A stretch of DNA of 61,915 nt. It comes from Gallionella sp. Lineage in GTDB: Bacteria; Pseudomonadota; Gammaproteobacteria; Burkholderiales; Gallionellaceae. The stretch covers positions 1 to 61,915 of the forward strand of contig JAQTYN010000013.1 of the NCBI GenBank assembly GCA_028688275.1, written 5' to 3'. The notes beneath the pieces were generated by a model that saw nothing but the letters and a program-made list of their open reading frames with translations, was not told the origin of the DNA and searched no databases. Of this stretch, positions 18,952-28,845 are shown in pieces (positions within the stretch are counted from its first letter, which is position 1; each line of letters opens with the position of its first letter). A program made the position numbers and the translations under genes.

Positions 18952-20277
18952 ATGAAAATCACGGTCATTGGGTCAGGGTATGTGGGGTTGGTGTCGGGCG
19001 CGTGTCTGGCGGAATTGGGTAATGATGTGCTGTGTCTGGATGTGGATGCACGCAAAATCGACCTGCTTCAGTCGGGCGGGGTGCCGATTTATGAACCTGG
19101 TTTGGATATTGTGATTCAGCGCAATGTGGCTGCGGGTCGCTTGCGCTTTACCACCGATGTAGCGGCGAGTGTGGCGCATGGGCTGGTGCAGATGATTGCG
19201 GTCGGCACGCCGTCTGGTGAAGATGGTTCGGCCGATTTGCAATATGTGATTGCCGCCGCCCGCGCGATTGCAACGGCGATGACGGAATACAAAGTGATCG
19301 TGGATAAGTCCACTGTGCCAGTCGGTACGGCAGACAAGGTGAAGCACGCGGTGCAGGAAATCTTGGATCAGCGTGGCGTGGATACCAAGTTTAGCGTGGT
19401 GTCCAATCCTGAATTCTTGAAAGAAGGTGCGGCACTGGATGACTTTAATCGCCCAGACCGCATTGTGATTGGCGCGGAAGATGAACGCGGGATTGAAGTG
19501 ATGCGCGAAATGTACGCGCCGTTCCAACGCAACCATGATCGCCTGATGGTGATGGACATTAAATCGGCTGAATTGACCAAATATGCCGCCAATGCCATGT
19601 TGGCGACGCGTATTTCGTTTATGAACGAGCTGGCGAATTTGGCGGAACGGGTCGGTGCGGACATTGAACATGTGCGTAAAGGTATCGGGTCGGATCAGCG
19701 CATCGGTTATCACTTCCTATATGCGGGTTGCGGTTACGGCGGATCGTGTTTCCCCAAAGATATTCGCGCTTTGCAACGCACAGGGCGGGAATATGGCTTG
19801 CCGCTCAAGGTGTTGGACGCGGTCGAGCAAGTGAATGATGCGCAAAAATCGGTGTTGCTGAATAAAATTACCGCCCGTTTTGGCGAGGATTTAACAGGTA
19901 AACATTTTGCTTTGTGGGGCTTGGCATTTAAACCTGGCACAGACGACATGCGTGAAGCCACCAGTCGTGTGACTATGGAAGGACTGTGGGCGCGTGGCGC
20001 GACCGTCACAGCATTTGACCCTGTTGCTATGCCCGAAACTCAGCATATTTACGGCGAACGCGCGGATTTGAGCTACGCCGAAAACAGCAAAGATGCGTTG
20101 CATAATGCCGACGCGCTGGTGATCGTCACGGAATGGAAAGCCTTCAAAAGTCCTGATTTTGAACTGATTAAGGCGCGTTTGAAACAGCCTGTCATTTTTG
20201 ACGGGCGTAATCTATTTGAACCCAAAACCATTGCTGCGCTGGGAATTGAATACCATGGGATTGGGCGGGAAGTATGA
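18952..20277 (+). CDS. ugd: UDP-glucose 6-dehydrogenase
   Basis: 441 residues. Oxidises UDP-glucose to UDP-glucuronate with two NAD+, supplying acidic sugar for exopolysaccharide or lipopolysaccharide. The Rossmann motif [17 protein letters not shown] is at the N-terminus. The catalytic cysteine is in [12 protein letters not shown] near 260-270. [14 protein letters not shown] and the C-terminal UDP-binding domain ([16 protein letters not shown]) are complete. It overlaps the DUF202 gene by four bases. UDP-N-acetylmannosamine dehydrogenases share the fold, but these motifs favour the UDP-glucose enzyme. Confidence 0.94.
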   Translation: MKITVIGSGYVGLVSGACLAELGNDVLCLDVDARKIDLLQSGGVPIYEPGLDIVIQRNVAAGRLRFTTDVAASVAHGLVQMIAVGTPSGEDGSADLQYVIAAARAIATAMTEYKVIVDKSTVPVGTADKVKHAVQEILDQRGVDTKFSVVSNPEFLKEGAALDDFNRPDRIVIGAEDERGIEVMREMYAPFQRNHDRLMVMDIKSAELTKYAANAMLATRISFMNELANLAERVGADIEHVRKGIGSDQRIGYHFLYAGCGYGGSCFPKDIRALQRTGREYGLPLKVLDAVEQVNDAQKSVLLNKITARFGEDLTGKHFALWGLAFKPGTDDMREATSRVTMEGLWARGATVTAFDPVAMPETQHIYGERADLSYAENSKDALHNADALVIVTEWKAFKSPDFELIKARLKQPVIFDGRNLFEPKTIAALGIEYHGIGREV

Positions 20278-20642
20278 GCGATTTAAACGACCCTAGAGTG
20301 TTTTTTGCCGCTGAGCGCACGTTATTGGCATGGAATCGAACCAGCCTTGCCTTGATGGCATTTGGCTTTGTGATTGAGCGTTTTGGTCTGTTTTTGAAGT
20401 TGATGATGCCTAAAGTGAGTAGTTCGTTGGAAACCAATTTTTCATTTTGGGTTGGCATCGCCTTTGTGTTGCTGGGCGCATATATTTCCTACGCCTCCAC
20501 GCGCCAGTATCGCTTGGTGTTGAAAACGCTGAAGCCCATTGAAATTCCAGATGGCTATCGCACGGCAAATGGCGTATTCACCAACCTCTCCGTCAGTTTT
20601 TTGGGCGTGGCATTGACGGTTTATTTGTTTATTGCCCAGTAG
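20274..20642 (+). CDS. DUF202/YidH family small membrane protein
   Basis: 122 residues. The N-terminal signature [23 protein letters not shown] is diagnostic of DUF202. Three transmembrane helices lie at about 24-46, 58-78 and 98-120. Inner membrane; biochemical role unknown. ATG overlaps the ugd stop (ATGA), so translation is coupled. Confidence 0.88.
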   Translation: MSDLNDPRVFFAAERTLLAWNRTSLALMAFGFVIERFGLFLKLMMPKVSSSLETNFSFWVGIAFVLLGAYISYASTRQYRLVLKTLKPIEIPDGYRTANGVFTNLSVSFLGVALTVYLFIAQ

Positions 20643-20664
20643 TAGGTGAATCTAAGGATGTGCT

Positions 20665-20880
20665 GATTTATTCGGTTTTGTAGTTTTTGCTGAAGCAAAA
20701 ACACTTTTGTATCAATGGACTGGATTCCGACCTTCGTCGGAATGACGAATAAATCAGTGCCTCCCTAAACTCTCATCGTTCCCGTGATGGAACGTCACCC
20801 CCGAATGTTACTGTTGGGGGTAGAGATCCAGCTCTTGGATGAAACTGGATTCCTGCTTTCGCAGGAATGACGATATCCGA
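20665..20880. repeat. Two REP-like hairpin repeats
   Basis: At about 20670-20750: TTTTGCTGAAGCAAAAAC, TTTTGTATCAATGGACTGG and the hairpin ATTCCGACCTTCGTCGGAAT. Most of this recurs inverted near 60360-60450. At about 20838-20873: CTGGATTCCTGCTTTCGCAG followed by GAATGACG, the same family as the hairpins near 37757 and 38740-38800. No gene in this stretch. Confidence 0.65.
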
Positions 20881-20940
20881 AGCAATCAATGTTGCTTTAA
20901 GTCGAAAAGGATTCAGTAGCACTAACCTCAAGAGGAATGT

Positions 20941-21297
20941 ATGAGTGAGTTTGCAAGTAAAGCGGTAGATGAGAAATTTTGCAGTGAGTGCGGGTCGGTG
21001 ATTAAGGCGAAGGCTGAAATCTGCCCAAAATGTGGCGTGCGCCAAATGCGTAAGCCACTGGCGATCAATCTAGGTCCCGTGGCGGACAATGGCAAAAGCA
21101 GAATGGCGGCGGTGTTGTTTGCTTTCTTCCTCGGTTTTTTCGGGGCGCATAAGTTCTATTTGGGTCAAATTGGTCTCGGCATTCTTTATTTGCTTTTCTG
21201 CTGGACGATTATTCCCGCTATTGTCGCGTTTATCGAGTTTATCCTGCTGCTCTCGATGAGTGATGAGACATTCAATCAAAAGTATGGGCAGGTGTAG
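20941..21297 (+). CDS. Zinc-ribbon and TM2 domain membrane protein
   Basis: 118 residues, ATG with AAGAGGAA upstream. The N-terminus has two CxxC pairs (FCSECGS and CPKCGVRQ), forming a zinc ribbon. The C-terminal TM2 domain comprises two helices around FFLGFFGAHKFYLGQIGLGILY and the DETFNQKYG ending typical of the family. Inner-membrane protein of unknown job. Confidence 0.85.
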   Translation: MSEFASKAVDEKFCSECGSVIKAKAEICPKCGVRQMRKPLAINLGPVADNGKSRMAAVLFAFFLGFFGAHKFYLGQIGLGILYLLFCWTIIPAIVAFIEFILLLSMSDETFNQKYGQV

Positions 21298-21333
21298 TTT
21301 CTGTTAGCCCTGAAAAAGCATCGGAGTATCACA

Positions 21334-21684
21334 GTGGATTCTCTCTTTTTTATAGCCACAGTCACTTGGTTCGTTATGTTGTTTTTATGGCCATTTGCAG
21401 TTTTGCTATCCGCTATCAGTTGGCTTATCGCTGCTGCTAGATTGTCGCGATGTGGAAAAATTGCTATCGCGTGCGCATCTGCACTGCTTGGCATTGTGGT
21501 ATTAGCTGATGGTGCGCATGTAGTTGCAAATTTTGATCTCCTAGCGACACTTCCGTCACAGTCACGCCCTATCGCTCAGTTGATTATCATCACCTTACCT
21601 TGGTTAAGCTTGATCCTGGGCGCGTTTATTTTCGCATTAAGCCCCAACTCCCTTCGCCTACTTGGGGGAGAGATTACGCTGTAG
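21334..21684 (+). CDS. Small hypothetical membrane protein
   Basis: 116 residues from GTG, with GGAG nine bases upstream. Three hydrophobic segments (about 3-35, 45-65, 80-105) predict an integral membrane protein. I recognise no family. It follows the TM2 gene by 36 bases in the same direction and may be co-transcribed. Confidence 0.55.
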   Translation: MDSLFFIATVTWFVMLFLWPFAVLLSAISWLIAAARLSRCGKIAIACASALLGIVVLADGAHVVANFDLLATLPSQSRPIAQLIIITLPWLSLILGAFIFALSPNSLRLLGGEITL

Positions 21685-21836
21685 GCGTGATTTATGTATT
21701 GATCGCGGTGGAAAGTGGACGCAGCATCAAGCTTGGCTTCGGCGCATGTGCGAAGCTCTTGCTGTGATGGCAGTGAGACGAGTCGACAAAAGCTAGGTAC
21801 GGTGTATGCCGTACCTAGATGATGAGGACGAGAGGG

Positions 21837-22865
21837 CTACTGATTGGAGAGAGTGATGACGCGTGCGACACGGAAACCGATGCTCGGACTGAGGTGATCC
21901 CATGTTTTTCGGTCACGCGCTGCGCTGCGTAATGCGGTAGCGTTACTATCCCATGCGCCGCCACGCACGAGGCGCCGACCTTCGCTGCAAGCGGTGACCC
22001 ACGCGCTTCCATCTTGTGGCGCGCCTTGGTAGTTCTCATGCCAGCAATCCTGCACCCATTCTTGCACATTGCCGTGCATATCAAATAAACCGAATAAATT
22101 TGGAGTATAAGAGCCAACCAGTTGTGGTCCAATAACTTTGGACTGTGTGGACTGTGAACCGCATAGGGAGCAATTGGCTTGATTATTGCCGATTTGATTT
22201 CCCCAATAGTAGGCGGTTTGAGTATTGCCACGAGCGGCATATTCCCATTCGGACTCTGTGAGCAAACGATAAGATTGACCAGTCGTCTTGGAGAGCCACT
22301 CTATGTAAGTATTCGCATCATTCCAGTTAATGTTGATGGCAGGTTGTTGCCCACGTGGCCAATTGCTTTCGACGTTTTTGCGACATACTCCTGCCGTTGA
22401 ACAGGCATCCCATTCGGCAAAAGAGATCTCTGTTCTAGCCACGGCTAAAGCATAATTAAGGGTGACACGATGCTGGGGCATCTCCATTTGTTCGTGTGCA
22501 GTTTCCGCTTCGGGTGCGCCCATTAAAAACTTACCTGCGGGTAGCACGATCATTTCTGGGCAACTTGGACAGTCCCGAAACACGGTGCCTGGTTTGGACG
22601 ATACTTGTTGAGGAAGTGGCGCGGCTTGCAACCCTGCTTTAGCTACTTCGTCTTTTGCCATCCCTCTGGTTGATTCGTGGTTGGTATACAGCCAAATGCC
22701 CAAAGTAATGAGACAAATACCCGCGACGAAACCGATTCCTCGGGCAAACTCCCCCAACCATTGCTGCAAGGGCTGGCCAAAAAATTTCAATCTGATGCCC
22801 ATCAATCCAAAAAGGATCAATATTCCGCCTAAAATAACGGCTGCAATTGCAATACTACTGAGCAT
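21837..22865 (-). CDS. Membrane-anchored FGE-sulfatase (SUMF1/EgtB-type) protein
   Basis: 342 residues. Two N-terminal transmembrane helices (about 4-24 and 42-62) precede a complete FGE-sulfatase domain (about 95-340): EMIVLPAGKFLMGA, SFAEWDAC, PRGQQPAININWNDANTYIEWL, LLTESEWEYAARG, LFDMHGNVQEWVQDCW, LVRGGAWDS and the SIGFRVAR ending. The superfamily includes formylglycine-generating enzyme, EgtB, PvdO and non-enzymatic C-type-lectin folds; I cannot place it more finely. Last gene of an operon whose other products are exported (DUF3160, WD40-caspase, OmpA). The catalytic domain probably faces the periplasm. Confidence 0.87.
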   Translation of the reverse strand: MLSSIAIAAVILGGILILFGLMGIRLKFFGQPLQQWLGEFARGIGFVAGICLITLGIWLYTNHESTRGMAKDEVAKAGLQAAPLPQQVSSKPGTVFRDCPSCPEMIVLPAGKFLMGAPEAETAHEQMEMPQHRVTLNYALAVARTEISFAEWDACSTAGVCRKNVESNWPRGQQPAININWNDANTYIEWLSKTTGQSYRLLTESEWEYAARGNTQTAYYWGNQIGNNQANCSLCGSQSTQSKVIGPQLVGSYTPNLFGLFDMHGNVQEWVQDCWHENYQGAPQDGSAWVTACSEGRRLVRGGAWDSNATALRSAARDRKTWDHLSPSIGFRVARVITLSNQ

Positions 22866-22919
22866 GAAAATTCCTTACGTTGAATGGACAACAGGAGTTG
22901 CTAGGCATTTTATACTACT

Positions 22920-23780
22920 TTATTGCGCAAAGACGAACTCGACACGGCGATTTAGTTGATGATCCTCTTCACTATTGCCTGGGTATTTAGGTTGCGTCAT
23001 CCCTTTGCCCTGCGCTTGTAAATGTCCTTGCAAAGCAGGATTTTCACCAAGCAGTAAAGTGACGATACGTTTTGCACGTCGTTCGGAAAGCTGTTGGTTA
23101 TAGGCTTTCTTGCCTTGTACATCGGTATGTCCAATGACGCGAATCGTGCCGTTGTCAGCTTGTAGCGAGGCGGCAATTTGACTCAATTGTTGTTTACCTG
23201 CTTCGGTGGGTTGATCGCTATTGAACTCGAATAACACGCGATAATCCACGGTCGGTTCTACCCCCAAATCTCGCATAGAACGCAATGAGGCCTGCATTTC
23301 TGTGGGGGTGAGTGGGCGTTTGTCTAATTGTTGATCTAAGTCCTTTTGTAAGGGGACGACCCAGTCGGGCAAGGAGAGTTGATGTTTTTGAGCAAACTCT
23401 CTGGCGACTTTGAATCCGATCAAGGCTTTGGGACGATTTTCACTGCGATAATCATTTTCAGCCAGTCTGCCCAGCACTTCTAAGCGCATCATAGGAGGAA
23501 GGTTTTGTTTGGTTGCTTGCTCCATGGCATTCATGAGCGCGGTGTGCGCCTCAGCATAGCGAGCACTTGCCATCAATGCTAAACCTTCACGGTAGTGCAT
23601 ACGCGGATCGCTTGGACACAGGCTTCTGGCTTGTGTGTAGTCGTTGAGACGATGGGCAAGTTGTGCTTGTCCTTCGGCTTGTTGGGTAATACGAACCGCT
23701 TCGGAACAGTCTTCCTCTGCCAATACAGGCGCGCTGGCAAACACACCGAACAAGACTAAATTACGTATCAAATTTTTCAT
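22920..23780 (-). CDS. TPR-like and OmpA-domain exported protein
   Basis: 286 residues from an ATG with AAGGA upstream. A longer frame to 23861 lacks a ribosome site there. Signal peptide of about 20 residues (FGVFASAPVLA). Helical, TPR-like repeats at about 25-150 are followed by a C-terminal OmpA domain (VLFEFNSDQPTEAG ... IRVIGHTDVQGKKAYNQQLSERRAK ... LNRRVEFVF) with peptidoglycan-binding residues present. Likely periplasmic and cell-wall-tethered. It lies between the caspase and FGE genes in the same operon. Confidence 0.87.
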   Translation of the reverse strand: MKNLIRNLVLFGVFASAPVLAEEDCSEAVRITQQAEGQAQLAHRLNDYTQARSLCPSDPRMHYREGLALMASARYAEAHTALMNAMEQATKQNLPPMMRLEVLGRLAENDYRSENRPKALIGFKVAREFAQKHQLSLPDWVVPLQKDLDQQLDKRPLTPTEMQASLRSMRDLGVEPTVDYRVLFEFNSDQPTEAGKQQLSQIAASLQADNGTIRVIGHTDVQGKKAYNQQLSERRAKRIVTLLLGENPALQGHLQAQGKGMTQPKYPGNSEEDHQLNRRVEFVFAQ

Positions 23781-23890
23781 GGTAATCCTTTCAAAGCTCA
23801 TTTTTTGTGAAATGTGAGACGTGAAATGTGAAACAAACCGTTGCACACCCACACTGCCCACCTTTCACGTTTCACTTTTCACCATCAATC

Positions 23891-26782
23891 CTATTTCCCC
23901 GTAATTGCAATCGGGAAGTCTGCCACGCCATTTGGCGCGATACTGACAGGAGATTGTTGACCATGGGTCAGTTCTTTCACACGTTCGGCGACGTAATAAT
24001 CCAAGCCTTTATGCGTAATTTTACCGCGATTACCAAAGTCTGCTTTGCCACTCAAACCTTCGACGACTGCCTTGGTAAAGGCACCGTTACCCCAAGCTGG
24101 ATCTTCTTGTGAAGACTGTTTGCCTGTGGATGCTGCAAACACCACCACGCCATTTTCTGCGGAAGACAGATCGTTGACGATCCCATTGGTGTCTGCCACG
24201 CCACGAGTTTTCGCTGAACCCAGTGCGTTGCCAGAGTGACACGTATCGACAAAGAATATCGCCTTGCCCGCCAAGCTGTTCAGGGTGATTTTGATGTCGT
24301 TTTGTGCCACCCCAGTACGGAGTAATTGGCTGGTATTGACGTTGTGCGGCAAGAAGTAGTAATTGCCGTTATTGTCGTTTAGACCATGTCCCGCTAAGAA
24401 CATAATCCCCACGTCGCGAGAAGTTACTTGGGATTTAAGCCATTCCAATCCATCCAGCACATCATCTTTGTTAGCTTGCTCATCCGTCAGTAATTTGACA
24501 ACCACATCACCGTATAAGCGACCCTTTTGTTTTTGCAATACGGCAGCAAAGTCACGCGCATCCTTAGAGGCGAGTCCTAAGTTGTAATCCGCATTTTTGT
24601 ATTTCGATACACCAACCGCCAAAACATAAAGTTTAGGTTTGAACATGGTTTCTTCAGACTGAATTGCGCGTGCCCCGCCCCATACCACATTGACTTTGCC
24701 AGCAACCGATACGCCATTTCTGTTTTCGGCAAATAGGGCAATTTCGCTGTCAGACTCAGGAATCTTGACTTCGATTTCGCGCGTTGGATCAGCGGGGTTA
24801 TCTTTGCGGGCTAAGCCACGTTCAACCGTCACGGCTTGTCCGTTAATCCGTACACGAACTGATGTCACAGGCGCGTTGTCAGGACTGCGTACTGAGTACT
24901 TGATTTTGATCGTGGTGGAGCTGACGGTCATGCCTGGTGGCGATAAAATGGTGATAACAGGTGGCAGCACTTCCGTAATGGATTGTGTTTGCTCTCTGCG
25001 ACCTGTTTCTTGGTTGGCCTGTTGCAAAGCTGCATCTGCCGTGCCTAAATCCAGTACTTTGCTAATCACATCTGGGCGATAGAAGCGGTCACGGAAACGT
25101 GAAGCAGGGAAGAAGTCCGCAGCTTGATCTTTGCCATTGTTGACATGCCAACCGATTAAGTCTTCCGCGCCAGGGCTGGCATCGTAATACCCATTTGGTG
25201 TCCACATGACCCAACGTTTGCGATCAGGGCTTGGATATAAAGCGAGTTGCTCTTCGCCATCACTCACGCGGTGCCAGCGGATGGTGCCATCGCTATAGCT
25301 GGCAACGACCCAGCGACCATCTTGCGAGGTATTCACCCCCCATGCGGAGCCTGGAACTGGTTTTTCCCAGACTTGTTTACCCGCGCCATCAAAGGCACGC
25401 AACCGCCATTCAGTCCCCAGTACAAAACCGACCGTATCAAAGCGCATCGCTACGCTACGTGACCTTTCGTTCGACTTTAGCGTCAAAGGATTGTTATTGA
25501 GCTTGGGATCGAGATAGTTTTTCCAATTGGACACGGTCAAAGCCGAAGTTGAAATAACGGGCGAATTCAGTCCGTCGGCATTTTCGGGCAGGAAAGCACG
25601 CCGTTGAACATCAAATACCACAGGGTCTTTGCCGTAATTCAAGTAACCAAAACGCACTTTTGAGGCATCGCGTGACAACTTAAAGCCTTCGTAATTGGAG
25701 CGAAAATCGACCACAGGTGCACCGTGGTAAATCACTTTCTCGCCCGATGAATTCATCACGCCCCAGCTAGGCTCTCCCGTGCTAAAAGCGACTTTATCCC
25801 CAGGCAGGGCGGATAAAAACATAATGGTGTCACTAGAAACAGGCCAGTCTACGAAGTTTCCCGCGCTAAAGTCGTATGTTTTCCAGCGGCGAATAAAACG
25901 CTTGTCCCCACTTTGCGACGATCCAGCGGCATACAACCAGTTGCCATTATCCGACCATGCGGTGCATTGCATGGACGCTGTCGCGCCAGAGATGTCTGGG
26001 GAGTAGCGTAAAGACAGGTCACTGCCATCCAGCACGCTGATGGTGTTTTTGTCGTAGAACCCAACGGCGACGCGGCGACTGTCATTGGAAAACACGGTTG
26101 ATCCAGGATCCGTTCCGCCAGCAGCTTTTTCCTTACTGATGAGACTAAGAGAATTATCACCGTAGCGATAAATTCGCACATAGCCATCTTCGCTGCTGGT
26201 AATCAATCGGCCATCTCGACTAAAGTGCGCGCTGAAACTTGCACCACCATAATCTTTATCTTCCGCAACGACTTTCCCTGTCGCAGCCGACATCAAACGA
26301 ATACCATGCTTTAAGGTTAAAGATACGGCGATCAGTCGATTATCAGGTGAAAAAGCCAGATGATTGACCACATTCGGTAAGCCTAATAAGCGATGGATCA
26401 TGCGACCACTGGCACGATCAAACAGGTAAGCTGAATTATCCGAATCATCTGTCCAACCCCCTGTCGCAACCAGCTTGCCATCGGGTGACATCGCGACGGC
26501 ATTGAGTTTGCCAATGTTGCCCAGTCCGATTGGCGGACGCAACGTGGTGACCAAGCGACCATTGTTGCTCAAATCCCATACGCGTACCGTTTTGTCATCT
26601 GAAGCCGTTGCCAACCAACGTCCCGCATCATCCGAGGCAATCCGTCTAATCACAGCGACATGGTCACCCGTGTCAATGCGCAAAATGGGTTCGGTGGGCA
26701 TCACATCTGCTTGTGCATATGTACTTGTGAAGAGACATAACATCATCCAGTATGATGATTTAAAGAGTGGTTTTATATTCAT
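23891..26782 (-). CDS. Exported WD40-repeat protein with C-terminal caspase (C14) domain
   Basis: 963 residues. A signal peptide (to about 26) is followed by WD40-like beta-propeller repeats over about 30-560 (for example WLATASDDKTVRVWDL). An Ig-like stretch at about 610-700 (VITILSPPGMTVSS) precedes a caspase-family peptidase domain at about 715-960. The dyad is visible: His in IMFLAGHGLND and Cys in IFFVDTCHSG. Prokaryotic caspase homologues (orthocaspases, Peptidase_C14) cleave after basic or acidic residues and act in stress, death or defence pathways. Export to the periplasm and the OmpA, FGE and DUF3160 partners make it unlike cytoplasmic CRISPR or NLR caspases. Ribosome site GGAGAG is good. 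Confidence 0.9.
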   Translation of the reverse strand: MNIKPLFKSSYWMMLCLFTSTYAQADVMPTEPILRIDTGDHVAVIRRIASDDAGRWLATASDDKTVRVWDLSNNGRLVTTLRPPIGLGNIGKLNAVAMSPDGKLVATGGWTDDSDNSAYLFDRASGRMIHRLLGLPNVVNHLAFSPDNRLIAVSLTLKHGIRLMSAATGKVVAEDKDYGGASFSAHFSRDGRLITSSEDGYVRIYRYGDNSLSLISKEKAAGGTDPGSTVFSNDSRRVAVGFYDKNTISVLDGSDLSLRYSPDISGATASMQCTAWSDNGNWLYAAGSSQSGDKRFIRRWKTYDFSAGNFVDWPVSSDTIMFLSALPGDKVAFSTGEPSWGVMNSSGEKVIYHGAPVVDFRSNYEGFKLSRDASKVRFGYLNYGKDPVVFDVQRRAFLPENADGLNSPVISTSALTVSNWKNYLDPKLNNNPLTLKSNERSRSVAMRFDTVGFVLGTEWRLRAFDGAGKQVWEKPVPGSAWGVNTSQDGRWVVASYSDGTIRWHRVSDGEEQLALYPSPDRKRWVMWTPNGYYDASPGAEDLIGWHVNNGKDQAADFFPASRFRDRFYRPDVISKVLDLGTADAALQQANQETGRREQTQSITEVLPPVITILSPPGMTVSSTTIKIKYSVRSPDNAPVTSVRVRINGQAVTVERGLARKDNPADPTREIEVKIPESDSEIALFAENRNGVSVAGKVNVVWGGARAIQSEETMFKPKLYVLAVGVSKYKNADYNLGLASKDARDFAAVLQKQKGRLYGDVVVKLLTDEQANKDDVLDGLEWLKSQVTSRDVGIMFLAGHGLNDNNGNYYFLPHNVNTSQLLRTGVAQNDIKITLNSLAGKAIFFVDTCHSGNALGSAKTRGVADTNGIVNDLSSAENGVVVFAASTGKQSSQEDPAWGNGAFTKAVVEGLSGKADFGNRGKITHKGLDYYVAERVKELTHGQQSPVSIAPNGVADFPIAITGK

Positions 26783-26821
26783 TGTTCTCTCCTTCGCCTT
26801 AGCAAAAATTAGGGGATACGA

Positions 26822-28579
26822 TTACTTGATTTTGACTTGTTTGCGCCATGCTTCATGGGTGAGTCGATCCGACATGGCTTGTTTGAATTCATAATGACTA
26901 AACCACGCACCCCGTGCTGCGCCCTGTATGTCGATGTCTGGTAAGCCTATGGCTTCTTCAACCACCAGCTTATCGGCGGGATTGGTTTGAACGTCAATGA
27001 CGATAGGTGCGTCTTTGGCTTTTGTTAAGGTCAGCAGCGTTTGATCCAAAGCATTGAGGTAGGATTCCTCTTCTTCATTCAAACTCCCGTCTGCTTTATT
27101 CGCGAATTGTTCTAAGCGCGTCGTGATGTCAGCAAATTGTTGCCACGTTTCAGTATCGCCATGTGTTTGATGTTGTTGTGCCAGTTGAGAGAGCGCGTGA
27201 TAAAAAGCTGCCCCACCCAATAATTTCGCACCCGCCCGCGCAACCACTTTAGTCGAGCCTATGAATTTACTGCCTGCGCTGGAAGGTTGTTTGGCATACA
27301 AGGCATTGATATTGCGTTGCCATGTCCAGAATCCCAGCATACTGGTGAGCTGTCGTGTAGGCGTTTCACTTTTTTGCGTAAACACGTTGTGCATAAATTG
27401 CATTTGTACACCACTCAAACTTGCATCGTTTTGTAACAGACTTTGTGCGCGTTTGCTTGCGTCGGTATAGCCTGTGTATAAATGGTCACCTTCGCGCTGA
27501 CTTAACCAGCGTGCGGTTTCAGAACCCAGCCAGCCCATCACTTCCATACCGCTGACGTACCCCTTCGCCTGAATGCCGTCTAGTCGCGACACCGTCCATG
27601 GTTGTACGCAGTTGATCGTGCCACAAGGACTGATAAATTGTTGAGTATTGGGATAGAGCACGGCTTGCGTTGCCATGGCATCGGGATTGAGTGTCCCTGG
27701 AATAAGTCGCCAGCCGACGGCGATCTCTGCCAGTTTCTGATTTTTGTCTAACTTGCCTGTATCCACGGGAAAGTCGATTACTTGGGGGAGTTTGTTCGTC
27801 TTCTGTGCGTAAGCCAATAAAGCTGCGCCGTATTGATTACTTTCTTTTACATCCTTTAATGCCAGTGGCACATCTTGTGCGCTTAAGTCCCCCGCTGCAC
27901 CGTACTCCCAATTGCTTGCTTGATTCAGGCTGTCGAAGTGTGCTTTCAGGAAAGGATTTTTGTTGATGATTTGCGAGAGACGCACGGCGAGTTGTGTCAT
28001 TTGCTGGGATTTTTCAGGGCTTACACCTGTTGCCAAGCTGGGTTGGACAAAGAAGTTAACGGAATTAGCGTAGCGATAGGCTGTAAAAAAATGTTGTAGC
28101 GATTCGGATAGGGTATAACGTCCACGCGGCTTAAACTGCGAATAATCCAGCGGGATGCCCCACACAGGAGATTCCGCCACACCCGCCGCTTGTTGTATCA
28201 GTTCCCATTCTCTTTGCACATGAGCAGGGGATTTTTTAGCTAATTCACCTGTTTGCATCGCTTGTAACAAGGTCAAATAATCCCGTCCCAATTGGCCAAC
28301 GGCATCATTTTTATCGGTTGTCAGTTTCTTTTGTAAGCCATTGAGCAAGGCCTGAAAGGCAGGGATCACAACTTTAGCTTCTGCCTGTTGATTCAGTTGT
28401 TGGCGCAGTAGGCTGTAAGAAACGAGAAGTAGATCGGGTGTCACCAAGTTGGCGATGTCTCGCTCTCTATTTTCTTGATAAACGTCGAATAAGCCTTGTG
28501 GGGTGGAGGACTCCGCTTGTGCGGACAAGGGGAATAAGGTAACACATAACATCGCGAAAACAGTAGGACGAAACATCAT
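26822..28579 (-). CDS. DUF3160 exported protein
   Basis: 585 residues. A signal peptide (to about 22, FPLSAQAES) is followed by a helical body. NLVTPDLLLVSYSLLRQQL near 42 and the later KESNQYGAALLAYAQ and VMGWLGSETARWLSQREGD segments fit the DUF3160 family, which has no assigned activity. First gene of the four-gene minus operon; 39 bases separate it from the caspase gene. The family assignment rests on the N-terminal pattern and overall layout. Confidence 0.72.
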   Translation of the reverse strand: MMFRPTVFAMLCVTLFPLSAQAESSTPQGLFDVYQENRERDIANLVTPDLLLVSYSLLRQQLNQQAEAKVVIPAFQALLNGLQKKLTTDKNDAVGQLGRDYLTLLQAMQTGELAKKSPAHVQREWELIQQAAGVAESPVWGIPLDYSQFKPRGRYTLSESLQHFFTAYRYANSVNFFVQPSLATGVSPEKSQQMTQLAVRLSQIINKNPFLKAHFDSLNQASNWEYGAAGDLSAQDVPLALKDVKESNQYGAALLAYAQKTNKLPQVIDFPVDTGKLDKNQKLAEIAVGWRLIPGTLNPDAMATQAVLYPNTQQFISPCGTINCVQPWTVSRLDGIQAKGYVSGMEVMGWLGSETARWLSQREGDHLYTGYTDASKRAQSLLQNDASLSGVQMQFMHNVFTQKSETPTRQLTSMLGFWTWQRNINALYAKQPSSAGSKFIGSTKVVARAGAKLLGGAAFYHALSQLAQQHQTHGDTETWQQFADITTRLEQFANKADGSLNEEEESYLNALDQTLLTLTKAKDAPIVIDVQTNPADKLVVEEAIGLPDIDIQGAARGAWFSHYEFKQAMSDRLTHEAWRKQVKIK

Positions 28580-28845
28580 AGCGTGACTCCCTTAGAAATC
28601 AGGCATCTTCGGCGGAAGATGCGGTTTAATGTGTAAAAAACAAATTGCAATGTGTGGCTGGTTGCGATTGTACCGTATAAATTGTGGGGAATACGGGGGA
28701 TTTCAGTGTGAAAATTGCATAGTTATTTGGTTCTCATGTTGTCGTTTGTCGTCAAGATGAAGATGTCTAGTTATCTCAAACACACGGTTGTGCAAGTTGT
28801 GTGCTATCTTTCACCCCATTTATTTTTACTTGTTTGCCAAAAGCT

